Shown: positions 1 through 6,806, numbered from the stretch's first letter. The stretch: DNA of 9,121 nt from an uncultured Aliterella sp. (GCA_905479905.1 CAJQOK010000379.1:1-9121); one strand, 5' to 3'. A program made the numbers and translations. Notes: generated by a model from the sequence alone, not told the origin.

Positions 1-162
1 TAAAGAATTAATAACTGGGCTACCATCTCCAGAGCCAAATTCAATAATAGTTTCAGAACCTAAGCAATTATTTAATACTAAGCTTTGCAAGCAGTAGGAA
101 TAAAAATTTGATTCTTCTGGACAAAAGAATACATCTTTTAAGGGTTTTTGTGAAGTAAGCAT
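1..162 (-). CDS. Probable class I SAM-dependent methyltransferase, N-terminal part (cut by window edge)
   Basis: Reading the minus strand from the ATG at 160-162 gives 54 open codons running off the left edge. Residues 39-49 read IIEFGSGDGSP. This matches motif I of class I methyltransferases: a beta strand ending in an acidic residue, followed by the glycine-rich loop that holds S-adenosylmethionine. The preceding 38 residues contain an aromatic stretch (SNFYSYC) and no signal peptide, so a cytoplasmic enzyme is expected. The methyl acceptor cannot be told from this fragment. No Shine-Dalgarno-like sequence precedes the ATG, so the start rests on its being the first ATG of the open frame and its sensible distance from motif I. 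The family call is an inference from one motif; the rest of the gene lies outside the window. Confidence 0.65.
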   Translation of the reverse strand, partial: MLTSQKPLKDVFFCPEESNFYSYCLQSLVLNNCLGSETIIEFGSGDGSPVINSL

Positions 163-251
163 CTAATCAATAAAAAAGCAACTGATTCAAACCTACTGTG
201 TCCGCGTTTCCACTGCCATCTATCGTAAGTTCTATACCTAATAAAGGAGAA

Positions 252-314
252 AGTGCGATCGCACTGAAAGAGCATTGTAAAAAACGCGTGGGTCAAGTGG
301 GCGATCGCACTGAA
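252..314. repeat. Pair of extended HIP1 repeats in direct orientation
   Basis: GCGATCGCACTGAA occurs at 255-268 and again at 301-314, 46 bases apart. The core GCGATCGC is the HIP1 octamer, abundant in many cyanobacterial genomes. The first copy sits in a 14-base perfect palindrome (AGTGCGATCGCACT, 252-265); the second is extended on the right side only. Both lie in the 237-base gap between the small membrane protein gene and the methyltransferase gene. That gap otherwise holds only the hairpin at 331-348 and no other ORF that I can support. Confidence 0.7.
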
Positions 315-330
315 GCTAATAGAGATCCGT

Positions 331-348
331 CTGTAGCGCTCGCTACAG
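331..348. repeat. Perfect 8-bp inverted repeat (tight hairpin)
   Basis: CTGTAGCG and CGCTACAG are exact reverse complements separated by only CT. It lies 52 bases downstream of the stop codon of the 64-residue membrane protein gene (minus strand). No run of T follows on the minus strand, so it is not a standard intrinsic terminator. It could be a 3'-end-stabilising hairpin, or a copy of a dispersed palindromic element. Function is unassigned. Confidence 0.5.
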
Positions 349-399
349 CAGAAATAGTTATTTTTCTAAATTTTTAGTTTTGAGATCAAGTTTAAACCA

Positions 400-594
400 T
401 TAGCGGTGGCTAGCGGCATACACAAAGGCGATCGCCATCGGAATTACAATCGGTAAACCTACTATTAGCCCCCATTTGCCTACTTTAAATTCTTGCTCTC
501 CATCGCTTTTGAAAAATAAAACAACAATCGCAGTCCCCATTACTGCCCACAAACAGCCAAAAGCAATAAAAATAATAAATATTGAGTCATCCAT
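400..594 (-). CDS. Small two-helix membrane protein of unknown function, 64 aa
   Basis: The protein starts MDDSIFIIFIAFGCLW and has two hydrophobic stretches long enough to cross the membrane, roughly residues 4-27 and 41-61. They are joined by a hydrophilic link (KSDGEQEFKVGKWG). The acidic N-terminus and the basic link (K29, K37, K40) suggest a hairpin with the link in the cytoplasm. I do not recognise the family. Support for a real gene comes from the clean amphipathic design, the absence of any competing frame, and a HIP1 site (428-435) that reads in frame as Ala-Ile-Ala within the second helix, as in other genes here. No ribosome-binding site is obvious. The gene lies 146 bases downstream of the hydroxylase gene on the same strand; whether it is co-transcribed is unclear. 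Confidence 0.6.
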   Translation of the reverse strand: MDDSIFIIFIAFGCLWAVMGTAIVVLFFKSDGEQEFKVGKWGLIVGLPIVIPMAIAFVYAASHR

Positions 595-740
595 AAGGTT
601 TTAGCGCTATCGCCTACTGCACCTTTAAGTTACAGGAAATAAATTCTAAAAGGTTCTGTAACTAACCAAAAAAGTAAAGTCATCTACCCCAAGGCTAAAA
701 TAAAGGTAAGAATTAGATATTCAACGGAATTGCCCAAAAA

Positions 741-1988
741 CTAAAGCTTCTGGGCTATTTCTGGTGTGCGTCCTTTTAAACCAGTCATTAGTTTTAAAGC
801 AAATACTTTAATCGGCGGTACTCGACGCAATACTAATAAACCAATTCGGCGAATTATGACTACAGGCAAAAAGTTATTGGAAAATACTCGATCTAATAAA
901 TCTGTAAACCCCAAAATTGTCAAATTCTCTCGCTTGCGCCAGCTTTCGTAACGTTTGAGAATTGCCAAGTCGCCAATATCTTCACCTTGACTATAAGCTT
1001 GCTGCAATACCTGCGCCAAAGCCGCCGCATCGCGGATACCCATATTTAACCCTTGTCCACCAACGGGATGACAACAGTGTGCAGCATCGCCAACTAAAGC
1101 CAGGCGAGGCAATACATAGCGATCGCTCTGCATTAACTGTACCGGAAACACAAAGCGATCGCCTTCTAACTCTAGTTTGCCCATTTGTGCGCCACAACGT
1201 TTAGTAAGTTCGGCTAAAAAGTCCTCGTCATTCAAAGCTACTATTGCTTTTGCTTCTGCGTGGGGTGCAGTCCACACAATCCGACAACGATTCTCTGGCA
1301 AAGGTAAAACCGCAAAAGGCCCGCTACTCCAAAACTTTTCGTAAGCTGTATTATTGTGTCCTTTTTCGGGCTTGACAAAAGCAACAATACATGACTGCCA
1401 ATATTGCCAGCCGCGCGTATTAATTCCCGCCGCCTGTCGAATTTGAGATTTTGCCCCATCGGCGGCGACAATCAGGCGGGTGCGGATAGTTTTTACTTCG
1501 TCACCCATCCGCAAATTAATTTCTACGCCAGAAGGCTGGTAGTGAGCTTCTAGCACTTGTGCTGGACACAAATAAGTAATATTAGGGCATCCGCTCACAA
1601 AGTCTTGTAAAGGCTTAAGCAGCGCTTGATGTTCAGCTACATACCCCAATACTTCTGTACCCAAATCATTAGTTTCAAAGTTGACAGATTGGGGATAATC
1701 GGCATCAGAAAGCTGAACGTGACAAAAATGAGCAATTTGGGGCAGTATCTTATCCCATACGCCTATTCCCGCAAATATGCGCCCTGAGAGGAGATGAACG
1801 GCGTAAGCTTGTCCTTTAGCGACGGCGATAGATTGGGGTTTTGCTTCAATTACAACGACTTTTAGCCCAGAATTATTTAAGGCACTAGCTAAGGTTAAGC
1901 CGATAATACCACCGCCAGAAATAGCTAAATCGTAATCATAGGTTAGCGGTGGGTTTGAAAGAGTTGGCGGAGAATCAAGCCGTACCAT
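741..1988 (-). CDS. UbiH/COQ6-family FAD-dependent hydroxylase, 415 aa
   Basis: A flavoprotein aromatic hydroxylase that would use FAD, a reductant and O2 to hydroxylate an aromatic or quinone-like substrate. All three family fingerprints are present: the dinucleotide-binding GGGIIG at residues 25-30, followed by the acidic strand end VVVIEA (44-49); the DG motif VAADGAKSQIR (174-184); and the second FAD contact LVGDAAHCCHPVGGQGLNMG (298-317). The length suits UbiH/UbiF/COQ6 proteins. The tail (about 371-404) is hydrophobic and basic, consistent with membrane attachment and a lipid-soluble substrate. In cyanobacteria such proteins are annotated as 2-octaprenyl-6-methoxyphenol hydroxylase-like. 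Cyanobacteria make plastoquinone rather than ubiquinone, so the true substrate is open and I give no symbol. The start is the first ATG of the frame and has no clear Shine-Dalgarno. It follows the permease operon on the same strand after 64 bases. Confidence 0.9.
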   Translation of the reverse strand: MVRLDSPPTLSNPPLTYDYDLAISGGGIIGLTLASALNNSGLKVVVIEAKPQSIAVAKGQAYAVHLLSGRIFAGIGVWDKILPQIAHFCHVQLSDADYPQSVNFETNDLGTEVLGYVAEHQALLKPLQDFVSGCPNITYLCPAQVLEAHYQPSGVEINLRMGDEVKTIRTRLIVAADGAKSQIRQAAGINTRGWQYWQSCIVAFVKPEKGHNNTAYEKFWSSGPFAVLPLPENRCRIVWTAPHAEAKAIVALNDEDFLAELTKRCGAQMGKLELEGDRFVFPVQLMQSDRYVLPRLALVGDAAHCCHPVGGQGLNMGIRDAAALAQVLQQAYSQGEDIGDLAILKRYESWRKRENLTILGFTDLLDRVFSNNFLPVVIIRRIGLLVLRRVPPIKVFALKLMTGLKGRTPEIAQKL

Positions 1989-2024
1989 TGCACTACATGA
2001 GAATTGTTACATTTCTTTACTCTC

Positions 2025-2033
2025 ACTATAGCA
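2025..2033 (-). promoter_or_regulatory. Candidate extended -10 promoter for the FAD hydroxylase gene
   Basis: On the minus strand the gap upstream of the hydroxylase reads TGCTATAGT, an extended -10 (TGn followed by TATAGT, five of six matches to TATAAT). It lies 36 bases before the ATG. No good -35 element is seen at the usual spacing, where the sequence runs into the end of the upstream permease gene. This would let the hydroxylase be transcribed apart from the sugar-transport operon. Weak evidence from sequence only. Confidence 0.3.
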
Positions 2034-2052
2034 GTCCTAATGAGATCAGACT

Positions 2053-2877
2053 TTATTTGCCACCAGTAAAAGTTACACCTTGAATAAAGTAACGGTTAAA
2101 AAAGGCATAAATAGCCAATGCAGGTAAAGTAAACATCATTGAGGCCGCCATTATATAATTCCAGTAGCTAATATATTGACCTTTAAATATGTTTAAACCT
2201 AAAGGTAGCGTAAACATTGTTGAATCTGACAAAATCATCAACGGCGATAAAAAATTATTCCACGCACCCATAAAAACAAATATTGCTTGGGCAGCTAAAG
2301 CAGGTTTTGCTAAAGGTAAAACTATTTGAAAAAAGGTTTCTAAGTGTCCTAAACCATCTAAAGCAGCAGCTTCTTCTAAGTCTTTAGGAAAATTTATAAA
2401 AAATTGTCGCATCATAAATATAAAAGTTGCATTGATTGTACTAGGTACAATCAAACCTTGGTAAGAATTTAACCATCCTAAGCTTTTTAAAATTAAAAAC
2501 GTAGGAATTAAAGTAACTTGTCCCGGAATCATTAAAACTGCCAAAATCAGGAAAAACCAAAACTTATTTCCTGGGAAATGCAGCCTAGCTAAAGCATAGC
2601 CAGCCATTGAATTAAACAGTAAATTAAAAGCAGTTACACTAATAGCAACTACAACGCTATTTAATAGCCAACGTCCAAATAATGGTTCTTGACTAAATAT
2701 TTGTTGATAGTTTGCTAAAGTAAACTGTTGCGGAATAAAACTATTTCCACCACCGACAATTTCCGCTAAGGGTTTAAAAGAAGCAGAAAGCGCCCACATA
2801 AAAGGAATAATAGTAATGAGTGCATACAAAACTAGAATTAAATATAAGGCTGCTTTTGTGGCGGAAAAACGCTGCAT
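2053..2877 (-). CDS. Carbohydrate ABC transporter permease, MalG type, 274 aa
   Basis: The second membrane subunit of a CUT1-type sugar importer. It has about six transmembrane segments, starting near residues 10-30, and the cytoplasmic EAA loop at about 168-192. There EEAAALDG is followed by QIVLPLAKPA, the contact with the ATPase subunit. Length and the short C-terminal tail (YFIQGVTFTGGK) fit the MalG/LacG family. It begins two bases after the stop codon of the other permease gene, so the two are surely translated from one mRNA. The substrate cannot be read from the permease. Cyanobacterial relatives with this gene order include the glucosylglycerol/sucrose importer (Ggt) and glucoside importers of filamentous species; which one this matches is open. 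It is the last gene of the transport operon. Confidence 0.93.
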   Translation of the reverse strand: MQRFSATKAALYLILVLYALITIIPFMWALSASFKPLAEIVGGGNSFIPQQFTLANYQQIFSQEPLFGRWLLNSVVVAISVTAFNLLFNSMAGYALARLHFPGNKFWFFLILAVLMIPGQVTLIPTFLILKSLGWLNSYQGLIVPSTINATFIFMMRQFFINFPKDLEEAAALDGLGHLETFFQIVLPLAKPALAAQAIFVFMGAWNNFLSPLMILSDSTMFTLPLGLNIFKGQYISYWNYIMAASMMFTLPALAIYAFFNRYFIQGVTFTGGK

Positions 2878-2879
2878 AA

Positions 2880-3782
2880 TTAATCAAATCTTTCTTCTTT
2901 AAATAAATAACGCTGCATTAAAGTTACAGTCATAATTACTAGAGTTAGCAGCAAAGCCAAAGCCGCAGCATAACCCATATCTAGATTTTTAAAAGCATAC
3001 TGATAGATTAATAGTACCACCGTTAAAGTTGAATTATTAGGGCCACCAGATCCGCGAGAAAATATGTAAGATTGATCGAATAATTGAAAAGTGCCAATAA
3101 TACCCATCACAATTACAAAAAAAGTAATTGGCTTTAAAAACGGTAGAGTGATCCAAACAAATTTATCAAACCAATTCGCACCGTCAATAGTTGCAGCTTC
3201 ATACAAATTTTGGGGTATATCTTGCATTGCTGCTAGATAAATAACCATAAATAAAGGCGCAGTTGACCAAATATTCATCAGCATAATTGCTTTGAGAGCA
3301 ACTTTTGGATCTCCTAACCAATTGTAGGTAGGTAAATGTATAAAAGCTAGGAAGTTATTGAGTAATCCATTAGAATTACATATCCACATAAAAATTAGTG
3401 TTAATACGGCGGATGATGTAACTGTTGGTAAAAAAAATAAAACTCTAAATATATTTTTACCCTTAATTTGAGTATTTAATATTAAAGCTAAACCTAAAGC
3501 AAGAATTGTTTGAATGGGAACAACAATTAATACATATTCGACAGTATTTTTAAGGGCGATCGCAACTCGTTCATCTTGGGTAACCCGAAAAAAGTTTTTC
3601 CAACCTTTAAAAGCATAGCTAATCTCGCCTAAAGGTTGCACTTTATACAAAGAAAGTCCAATAGCAAGTAAGATTGGCAATACTAAAAAAATTGCCAGAA
3701 TGATAATTGTAGGACTCATAAATATATAAGCACTAACTAAATCTGTAAACTGCTTATTTGACTTTTTTAAAATCTTTGCCAT
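2880..3782 (-). CDS. Sugar ABC transporter permease, MalF/UgpA type, 300 aa
   Basis: The first membrane subunit of the same importer. It opens with a basic cytoplasmic stretch (MAKILKKSNK) and a first membrane helix at about 21-45. The EAA loop lies at about 194-218 (YEAATIDGANWFDKF followed by ITLPFLKP), with the invariant glycine at 201. The later segment RGSGGPNNSTLTVVLLIYQ (243-261) is typical of this subunit. It is short for MalF proper because the large periplasmic P2 insertion is missing, as usual in LacF/UgpA-like proteins. The gene sits between the binding-protein gene (7-base gap) and the MalG-type permease (2-base gap). A HIP1 site at 3556-3563 reads in frame as Ala-Ile-Ala. Confidence 0.93.
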   Translation of the reverse strand: MAKILKKSNKQFTDLVSAYIFMSPTIIILAIFLVLPILLAIGLSLYKVQPLGEISYAFKGWKNFFRVTQDERVAIALKNTVEYVLIVVPIQTILALGLALILNTQIKGKNIFRVLFFLPTVTSSAVLTLIFMWICNSNGLLNNFLAFIHLPTYNWLGDPKVALKAIMLMNIWSTAPLFMVIYLAAMQDIPQNLYEAATIDGANWFDKFVWITLPFLKPITFFVIVMGIIGTFQLFDQSYIFSRGSGGPNNSTLTVVLLIYQYAFKNLDMGYAAALALLLTLVIMTVTLMQRYLFKEERFD

Positions 3783-3789
3783 TGGTTAC

Positions 3790-5049
3790 TTATTGGGATA
3801 GTTTAATTTCTTTATTGGCAGTTTCTTGAGCTTTTTGCATCGCAGATTCTAGCGATTGTTCGCCAATAATTGCACTAACAAACTGATTATTAAAATTATT
3901 TACTATTAAAGGTAAGTATTCCCCGGCTTGCCATATAGTTGCATAATCTGCACCCGCAACAAATGGGGCATATAAAGCATTTTTGTCATAATCTAATTTA
4001 TTAGCTACAGAGGCGCGAGTTGGCAATGCCAAACCAGTTTTTGTCCAAGCTGTCATTCCCTCTTTTCCAGTTAAATAAGCAATTAGTTTCCATGCTGCTA
4101 ATTTATGCTTTGATTTTTTATTCATGACATAGGCAACAGTGTAAGCCATTGTACCTTTTTTACCTGCTATTGTTGGCACTTCCGCAACTCCATATTCAAG
4201 GCTTGGAAACGTCTCTTTTAAGTAAGAAATAATCCAAGGCCCTTCAATTACCATCGCCGCTTTACCTTGTCCAAATATTTCTCCCCCAGAAGTTGTACCG
4301 ACATCAGTAGGTTGCGCCGCCGACTTGTCTTTAAGATACTGATCGACAACTAATTGCAAACCTTTCAAACTTTGTGGCGAAGCGAAAGCAGCATTGTTAT
4401 TTGCATCAACTAACTCGCCGCCAAAAGCTTTAATCATAAAAACTTGCCTAGCTAATTCTGGAGAAATACCTAAGCCATATTGTTCAATTTTGCCATCTCG
4501 ATTAGCAATAGTTAGCTTTTTAGCATCCCTGCGTAACTCATCCCAATTACTAGGCGGTTGAGTTAAACTAGCCGCAGCAAAAGCTTGTTTATTATAAAAA
4601 AGTGCCAAAGTAGAAACATCTTTAGGTAAGCCATAAATTACACCGTCGCGCACAAAGGCTTTAAGCAAGTTAGGGGCAAAATCTTGTAAGTCAAAATCAG
4701 CTTTTAAATAATCATTTAATGGTTGAAGCACACCCGGAGAAATCATCGCTGGTGCTTCCAGCGCATCTAAATAAAATACATCCGCCGCCGTATCGCCAAT
4801 TAGCCGGGTTTTAAGTACATCCATGTACTCATCAGCGATCGCATCATACCTAACTTTTATAGTCGGATTTGACGCTTCAAACTTCTCAACCACCTGCTGT
4901 AAAAGCTGTTTTTCTAATAAATTACTCCAGCCGCTAAGAGTTATAGTAACAACACCATCATTATTTGCTTGTCTGCTACTATTACAGCCTGTAAAAATCC
5001 CTGTGCTAAAAATAACCAACACCAAAACCAATATAAGTTTTTTCAGCAT
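3790..5049 (-). CDS. Sugar ABC transporter substrate-binding lipoprotein (operon copy), 419 aa
   Basis: An extracytoplasmic solute-binding protein of the MalE-like family 1, first gene of the permease operon. The N-terminus is a lipoprotein signal: two lysines, a hydrophobic core, and the lipobox FTGC with the lipid-bearing cysteine at residue 22. The -3 residue is Phe rather than the usual Leu, which is tolerated but less common. Family features follow: the opening strand VTITLSGW (34-41), ADVFYLDA (89-96), the hinge-side stretch GLPKDVSTLALFYNK (140-154), a metal-loop-like NRDGKIEQYG (183-192), and GKAAMVIEGPW (262-272). The length is standard. The start is the first codon that gives a proper signal peptide. 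Its upstream region is shared with the divergent second binding-protein gene only 40 bases away. The ligand is likely a sugar, oligosaccharide or glycoside, unassigned. Confidence 0.92.
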   Translation of the reverse strand: MLKKLILVLVLVIFSTGIFTGCNSSRQANNDGVVTITLSGWSNLLEKQLLQQVVEKFEASNPTIKVRYDAIADEYMDVLKTRLIGDTAADVFYLDALEAPAMISPGVLQPLNDYLKADFDLQDFAPNLLKAFVRDGVIYGLPKDVSTLALFYNKQAFAAASLTQPPSNWDELRRDAKKLTIANRDGKIEQYGLGISPELARQVFMIKAFGGELVDANNNAAFASPQSLKGLQLVVDQYLKDKSAAQPTDVGTTSGGEIFGQGKAAMVIEGPWIISYLKETFPSLEYGVAEVPTIAGKKGTMAYTVAYVMNKKSKHKLAAWKLIAYLTGKEGMTAWTKTGLALPTRASVANKLDYDKNALYAPFVAGADYATIWQAGEYLPLIVNNFNNQFVSAIIGEQSLESAMQKAQETANKEIKLSQ

Positions 5050-5089
5050 AAATAATATTTCTATACCTAACTATTTGACTTGGGTAAAT
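5050..5089. promoter_or_regulatory. Very short divergent region between two binding-protein genes
   Basis: Only about 40 bases (25 if the second gene starts at 5075) separate the start codons of two divergent lipoprotein genes, so each promoter must reach into the other's signal-peptide codons. For the minus-strand operon a weak pair is visible: TTTACC, 17 bases, TATAGA (the -10 covers 5060-5065 on the plus strand), about 10 bases before the ATG. That would make a very short leader. For the plus-strand gene I find no convincing -35/-10 pair. Shared control is plausible from the geometry but not shown. Confidence 0.35.
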
Positions 5090-6376
5090 TTGTTTAGTTT
5101 CCTCCGCAAATTTTCTGTAATATTACTACTTACAACCGTACTGTTTTTAACTGGATGTCAAAACTTAATTGAAACCCCAAAATCCACCAACGTAACTAAA
5201 ATAACTTTATGGCAAGGAGTAAACCCACCATCAAACCGCGATATATTGCAAAAGCTGGTAGATAGGTTTAATCAACAACACCCAGATATTAAAGTAGAAT
5301 CGCTGTACGTAGGACAAGCAGAACAACAACTACCAAAAATATTAGCTGCCGTAGTTGGAAATGCACCCCCAGATTTATTATGGTTTAATGCAACTCTTAC
5401 CGGGCAATTAGTCGAACTAAACGCTATTCTTCCCCTAGAAAATTGGTTGCAAAAACTACCAGAATTTAGCCAAATAGATCCGGCTTTATTGGAGTCAATG
5501 GAGTATCAAAAACATACTTGGTCTGTACCTTTTGCTACAAATAATGTGGGTATATTCTACCGTCCCAGCTTATTTAAAGCGGCGGGAATTACCGAATTAC
5601 CTCAAACTTGGGAACAATTGCGCCAAGTAGCCCGTAAATTGACTATAGACACCAATGGCGATCGCAAAGTAGACCAGCACGGGATATTTTTACCTTTAGG
5701 GAAGGGAGAATTTGCTGTATTTTTGTGGCTACCGTTTATGTGGAGTGGTGGCGGCGAATTAGTAGCTAAAGACAACCAAACCCCAGCAATTGTCAACGAA
5801 GGGGCAATTTCGGCGATGGAATTTTGGCAGAGTTTAATCGCCGATGGTTCTGCCGTGCTATCGTCACCGGAAAGAGGTTTTGAGATTGACGACTTTTTAG
5901 CAGGGAAAGTTGCCATGCAAATTACTGGGCCTTGGACTTTGGGGCAATTAAAGGCAACCGGGGTCGATTTTGATGTTTTTCCTATCCCAACTAAATTAAG
6001 ACCTGCCACCGCTATCGGAGGGGAGAATCTGTTTGTTTTTAAGTCGAACCCCAAGCAAGAAGCCGCCGCCTTGAAGTTTGCCCAATTTGCGATCGCCGAG
6101 GAATTTCAAACCCAATGGGCGATTAATACAGGTTACTTGCCTGTAAATCTTACAGCTAGACAAAGCAAACAATATCAAACTTTTGTAGCCGAGCAGCCCG
6201 CCGTTAAGGTATTTTTAGACCAGGCAAAGTATGGGCGATCGCGTCCAATTTTTCCCCGTTATAGTCGCTTGTCTGAAAGCTTAGGCAGGGCTTTAGAATC
6301 TGTACTATTAGGAAAAAGTACCCCCGAATCAGCCCTAAAAACTGCTCAAGATCGGCTAAACCTAATTTTTCGTTAG
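5090..6376 (+). CDS. Second sugar ABC transporter substrate-binding lipoprotein, TTG start, about 428 aa
   Basis: Another family 1 solute-binding protein, divergent from and clearly different in sequence to the operon copy. The frame is open back to an ATG at 4823, but that part is the antisense of the neighbouring gene and is implausible protein. TTG at 5090 gives MFSFLRKFSVILLL and the lipobox LTGC with the cysteine at residue 23, an ideal lipoprotein signal. TTG at 5075 (five residues longer) is the alternative. No in-frame ATG exists before about 5500, beyond the signal peptide. Family marks include KITLWQG just after the cysteine, PPDLLWFNA, SVPFATNNVGIFYRP, and GKVAMQITGPW (272-282). 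Residues 187-198 (DTNGDRKVDQHG) have the D-x-N-x-D-x3-D spacing of an EF-hand-like calcium loop, common in this family. No permease or ATPase gene accompanies it on this strand. It may share the permeases of the divergent operon. Confidence 0.85.
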   Translation: MFSFLRKFSVILLLTTVLFLTGCQNLIETPKSTNVTKITLWQGVNPPSNRDILQKLVDRFNQQHPDIKVESLYVGQAEQQLPKILAAVVGNAPPDLLWFNATLTGQLVELNAILPLENWLQKLPEFSQIDPALLESMEYQKHTWSVPFATNNVGIFYRPSLFKAAGITELPQTWEQLRQVARKLTIDTNGDRKVDQHGIFLPLGKGEFAVFLWLPFMWSGGGELVAKDNQTPAIVNEGAISAMEFWQSLIADGSAVLSSPERGFEIDDFLAGKVAMQITGPWTLGQLKATGVDFDVFPIPTKLRPATAIGGENLFVFKSNPKQEAAALKFAQFAIAEEFQTQWAINTGYLPVNLTARQSKQYQTFVAEQPAVKVFLDQAKYGRSRPIFPRYSRLSESLGRALESVLLGKSTPESALKTAQDRLNLIFR

Positions 6377-6446
6377 TTTAAGCAATTCATAAAATTATTA
6401 AGGGTTTGAACAGAAAAAATAATAAGTTTGTTGAAAAACTTAACTA

Positions 6447-6505
6447 AAGTGCGATCGCCCAAATAGCAAATTACCGAACAAAAATTTACAAATGCGATCG
6501 CACTT
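6447..6505. repeat. Inverted pair of extended HIP1 sites
   Basis: AAGTGCGATCGC (6447-6458) and GCGATCGCACTT (6494-6505) are perfect 12-base reverse complements separated by 35 bases. Each holds the HIP1 octamer with the same extra ACT/AGT flank seen at 252-265 and 301-311. Each octamer is also self-complementary, so the arms can pair with themselves or with each other. They lie between the second binding-protein gene and the trxA promoters. Role unknown. Confidence 0.7.
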
Positions 6506-6620
6506 ATCCTCACCTTACATAAAAAGTAAGTGTTTAAATAATCAAACTTACCCGCAAACATAATCAACGAAAAAATTAAGTCCACAACAATATATTAATT
6601 TTTAATTCACCTCTTAGATG

Positions 6621-6649
6621 TTGACAAGTTGTAGAGTAATATGTATCAG
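6621..6649 (+). promoter_or_regulatory. trxA: Candidate upstream promoter of trxA
   Basis: A perfect -35 hexamer TTGACA (6621-6626) is followed after 17 bases by TATCAG (6644-6649), which matches the -10 consensus at four of six positions and has TG directly before it. If used, it gives a leader of about 150 bases. It is weaker than the downstream candidate at the -10. Confidence 0.35.
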
Positions 6650-6679
6650 CTAGTCTATTTATGGGAGATGTACAAAGCT

Positions 6680-6708
6680 TTGATACAAAAGTTATAATTA
6701 ACTAAAAT
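6680..6708 (+). promoter_or_regulatory. trxA: Candidate main promoter of trxA
   Basis: TTGATA (6680-6685) and TAAAAT (6703-6708) are separated by exactly 17 bases, each matching the housekeeping sigma consensus at five of six positions. Transcription would begin near 6715, giving a leader of roughly 90 bases before trxA. A TATAAT string at 6693-6698 lies inside the spacer but lacks a good -35 of its own. Confidence 0.5.
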
Positions 6709-6792
6709 CTGTCTAAACATATACCGTTGATAGATAAGATATAGTATTGAGCCTATGATAGAATTTTTAGCAAAGTAATAAACAAAATAAGC

Positions 6793-6797
6793 AAGGA
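6793..6797 (+). promoter_or_regulatory. trxA: Ribosome-binding site of trxA
   Basis: AAGGA, complementary to the 3' end of 16S rRNA, lies nine bases before the trxA ATG. It is the clearest Shine-Dalgarno in the window; most of the other genes here have none visible. It supports the start at 6807 and efficient translation. Confidence 0.7.
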
Positions 6798-6806
6798 TTT
6801 CTAGGA

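Larger units (their letters stand above)
6377..6806. other. 430-base AT-rich intergenic region upstream of trxA
   Basis: No credible gene is present. A 70-codon minus-strand frame here looks like chance coding in AT-rich DNA. Just after the binding-protein gene lies a weak stem, TAAGTTT and AAACTTA at 6423-6442. It is followed on the minus strand by TTATTATTTTTT, so it could end minus-strand transcripts rather than the plus-strand gene. Then come an inverted pair of extended HIP1 sites (6447-6505), a bulged GTAAG/CTTAC stem (6526-6551), two candidate promoters and the trxA ribosome-binding site. No intrinsic terminator for the upstream gene is evident. Confidence 0.6.

Noticed and set aside
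628..663. Inverted repeat AGTTACAG / CTGTAACT with a 20-base loop between the hydroxylase and small membrane protein genes
   Set aside because: Short arms, a long AT-rich loop and no T run on either side; it could easily arise by chance and does not look like a terminator.
766..1471. Several open frames on both strands within the hydroxylase gene
   Set aside because: They overlap the FAD-binding motifs of a complete 415-residue flavoprotein and show no protein features of their own.
230..5070. Identical 12-mer TTCTATACCTAA at 230-241 and 5059-5070, containing a -10-like TATAGA on the minus strand upstream of two genes
   Set aside because: In 9 kb of AT-rich DNA a few 12-base repeats are expected by chance, and the distances to the two start codons differ greatly.
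4823..5089. N-terminal extension of the second binding protein back to the ATG at 4823
   Set aside because: This stretch is antisense to the first binding-protein gene and would bury the lipoprotein signal about 110 residues into the protein.
5602..6054. 150-codon minus-strand open frame inside the second binding-protein gene
   Set aside because: Its translation has no family features, and the opposite frame carries clear solute-binding motifs; it is a shadow.
6373..6585. 70-codon minus-strand open frame after the second binding protein
   Set aside because: It lies over AT-rich intergenic DNA with HIP1 repeats and stems, has no ribosome-binding site and no recognisable protein features.
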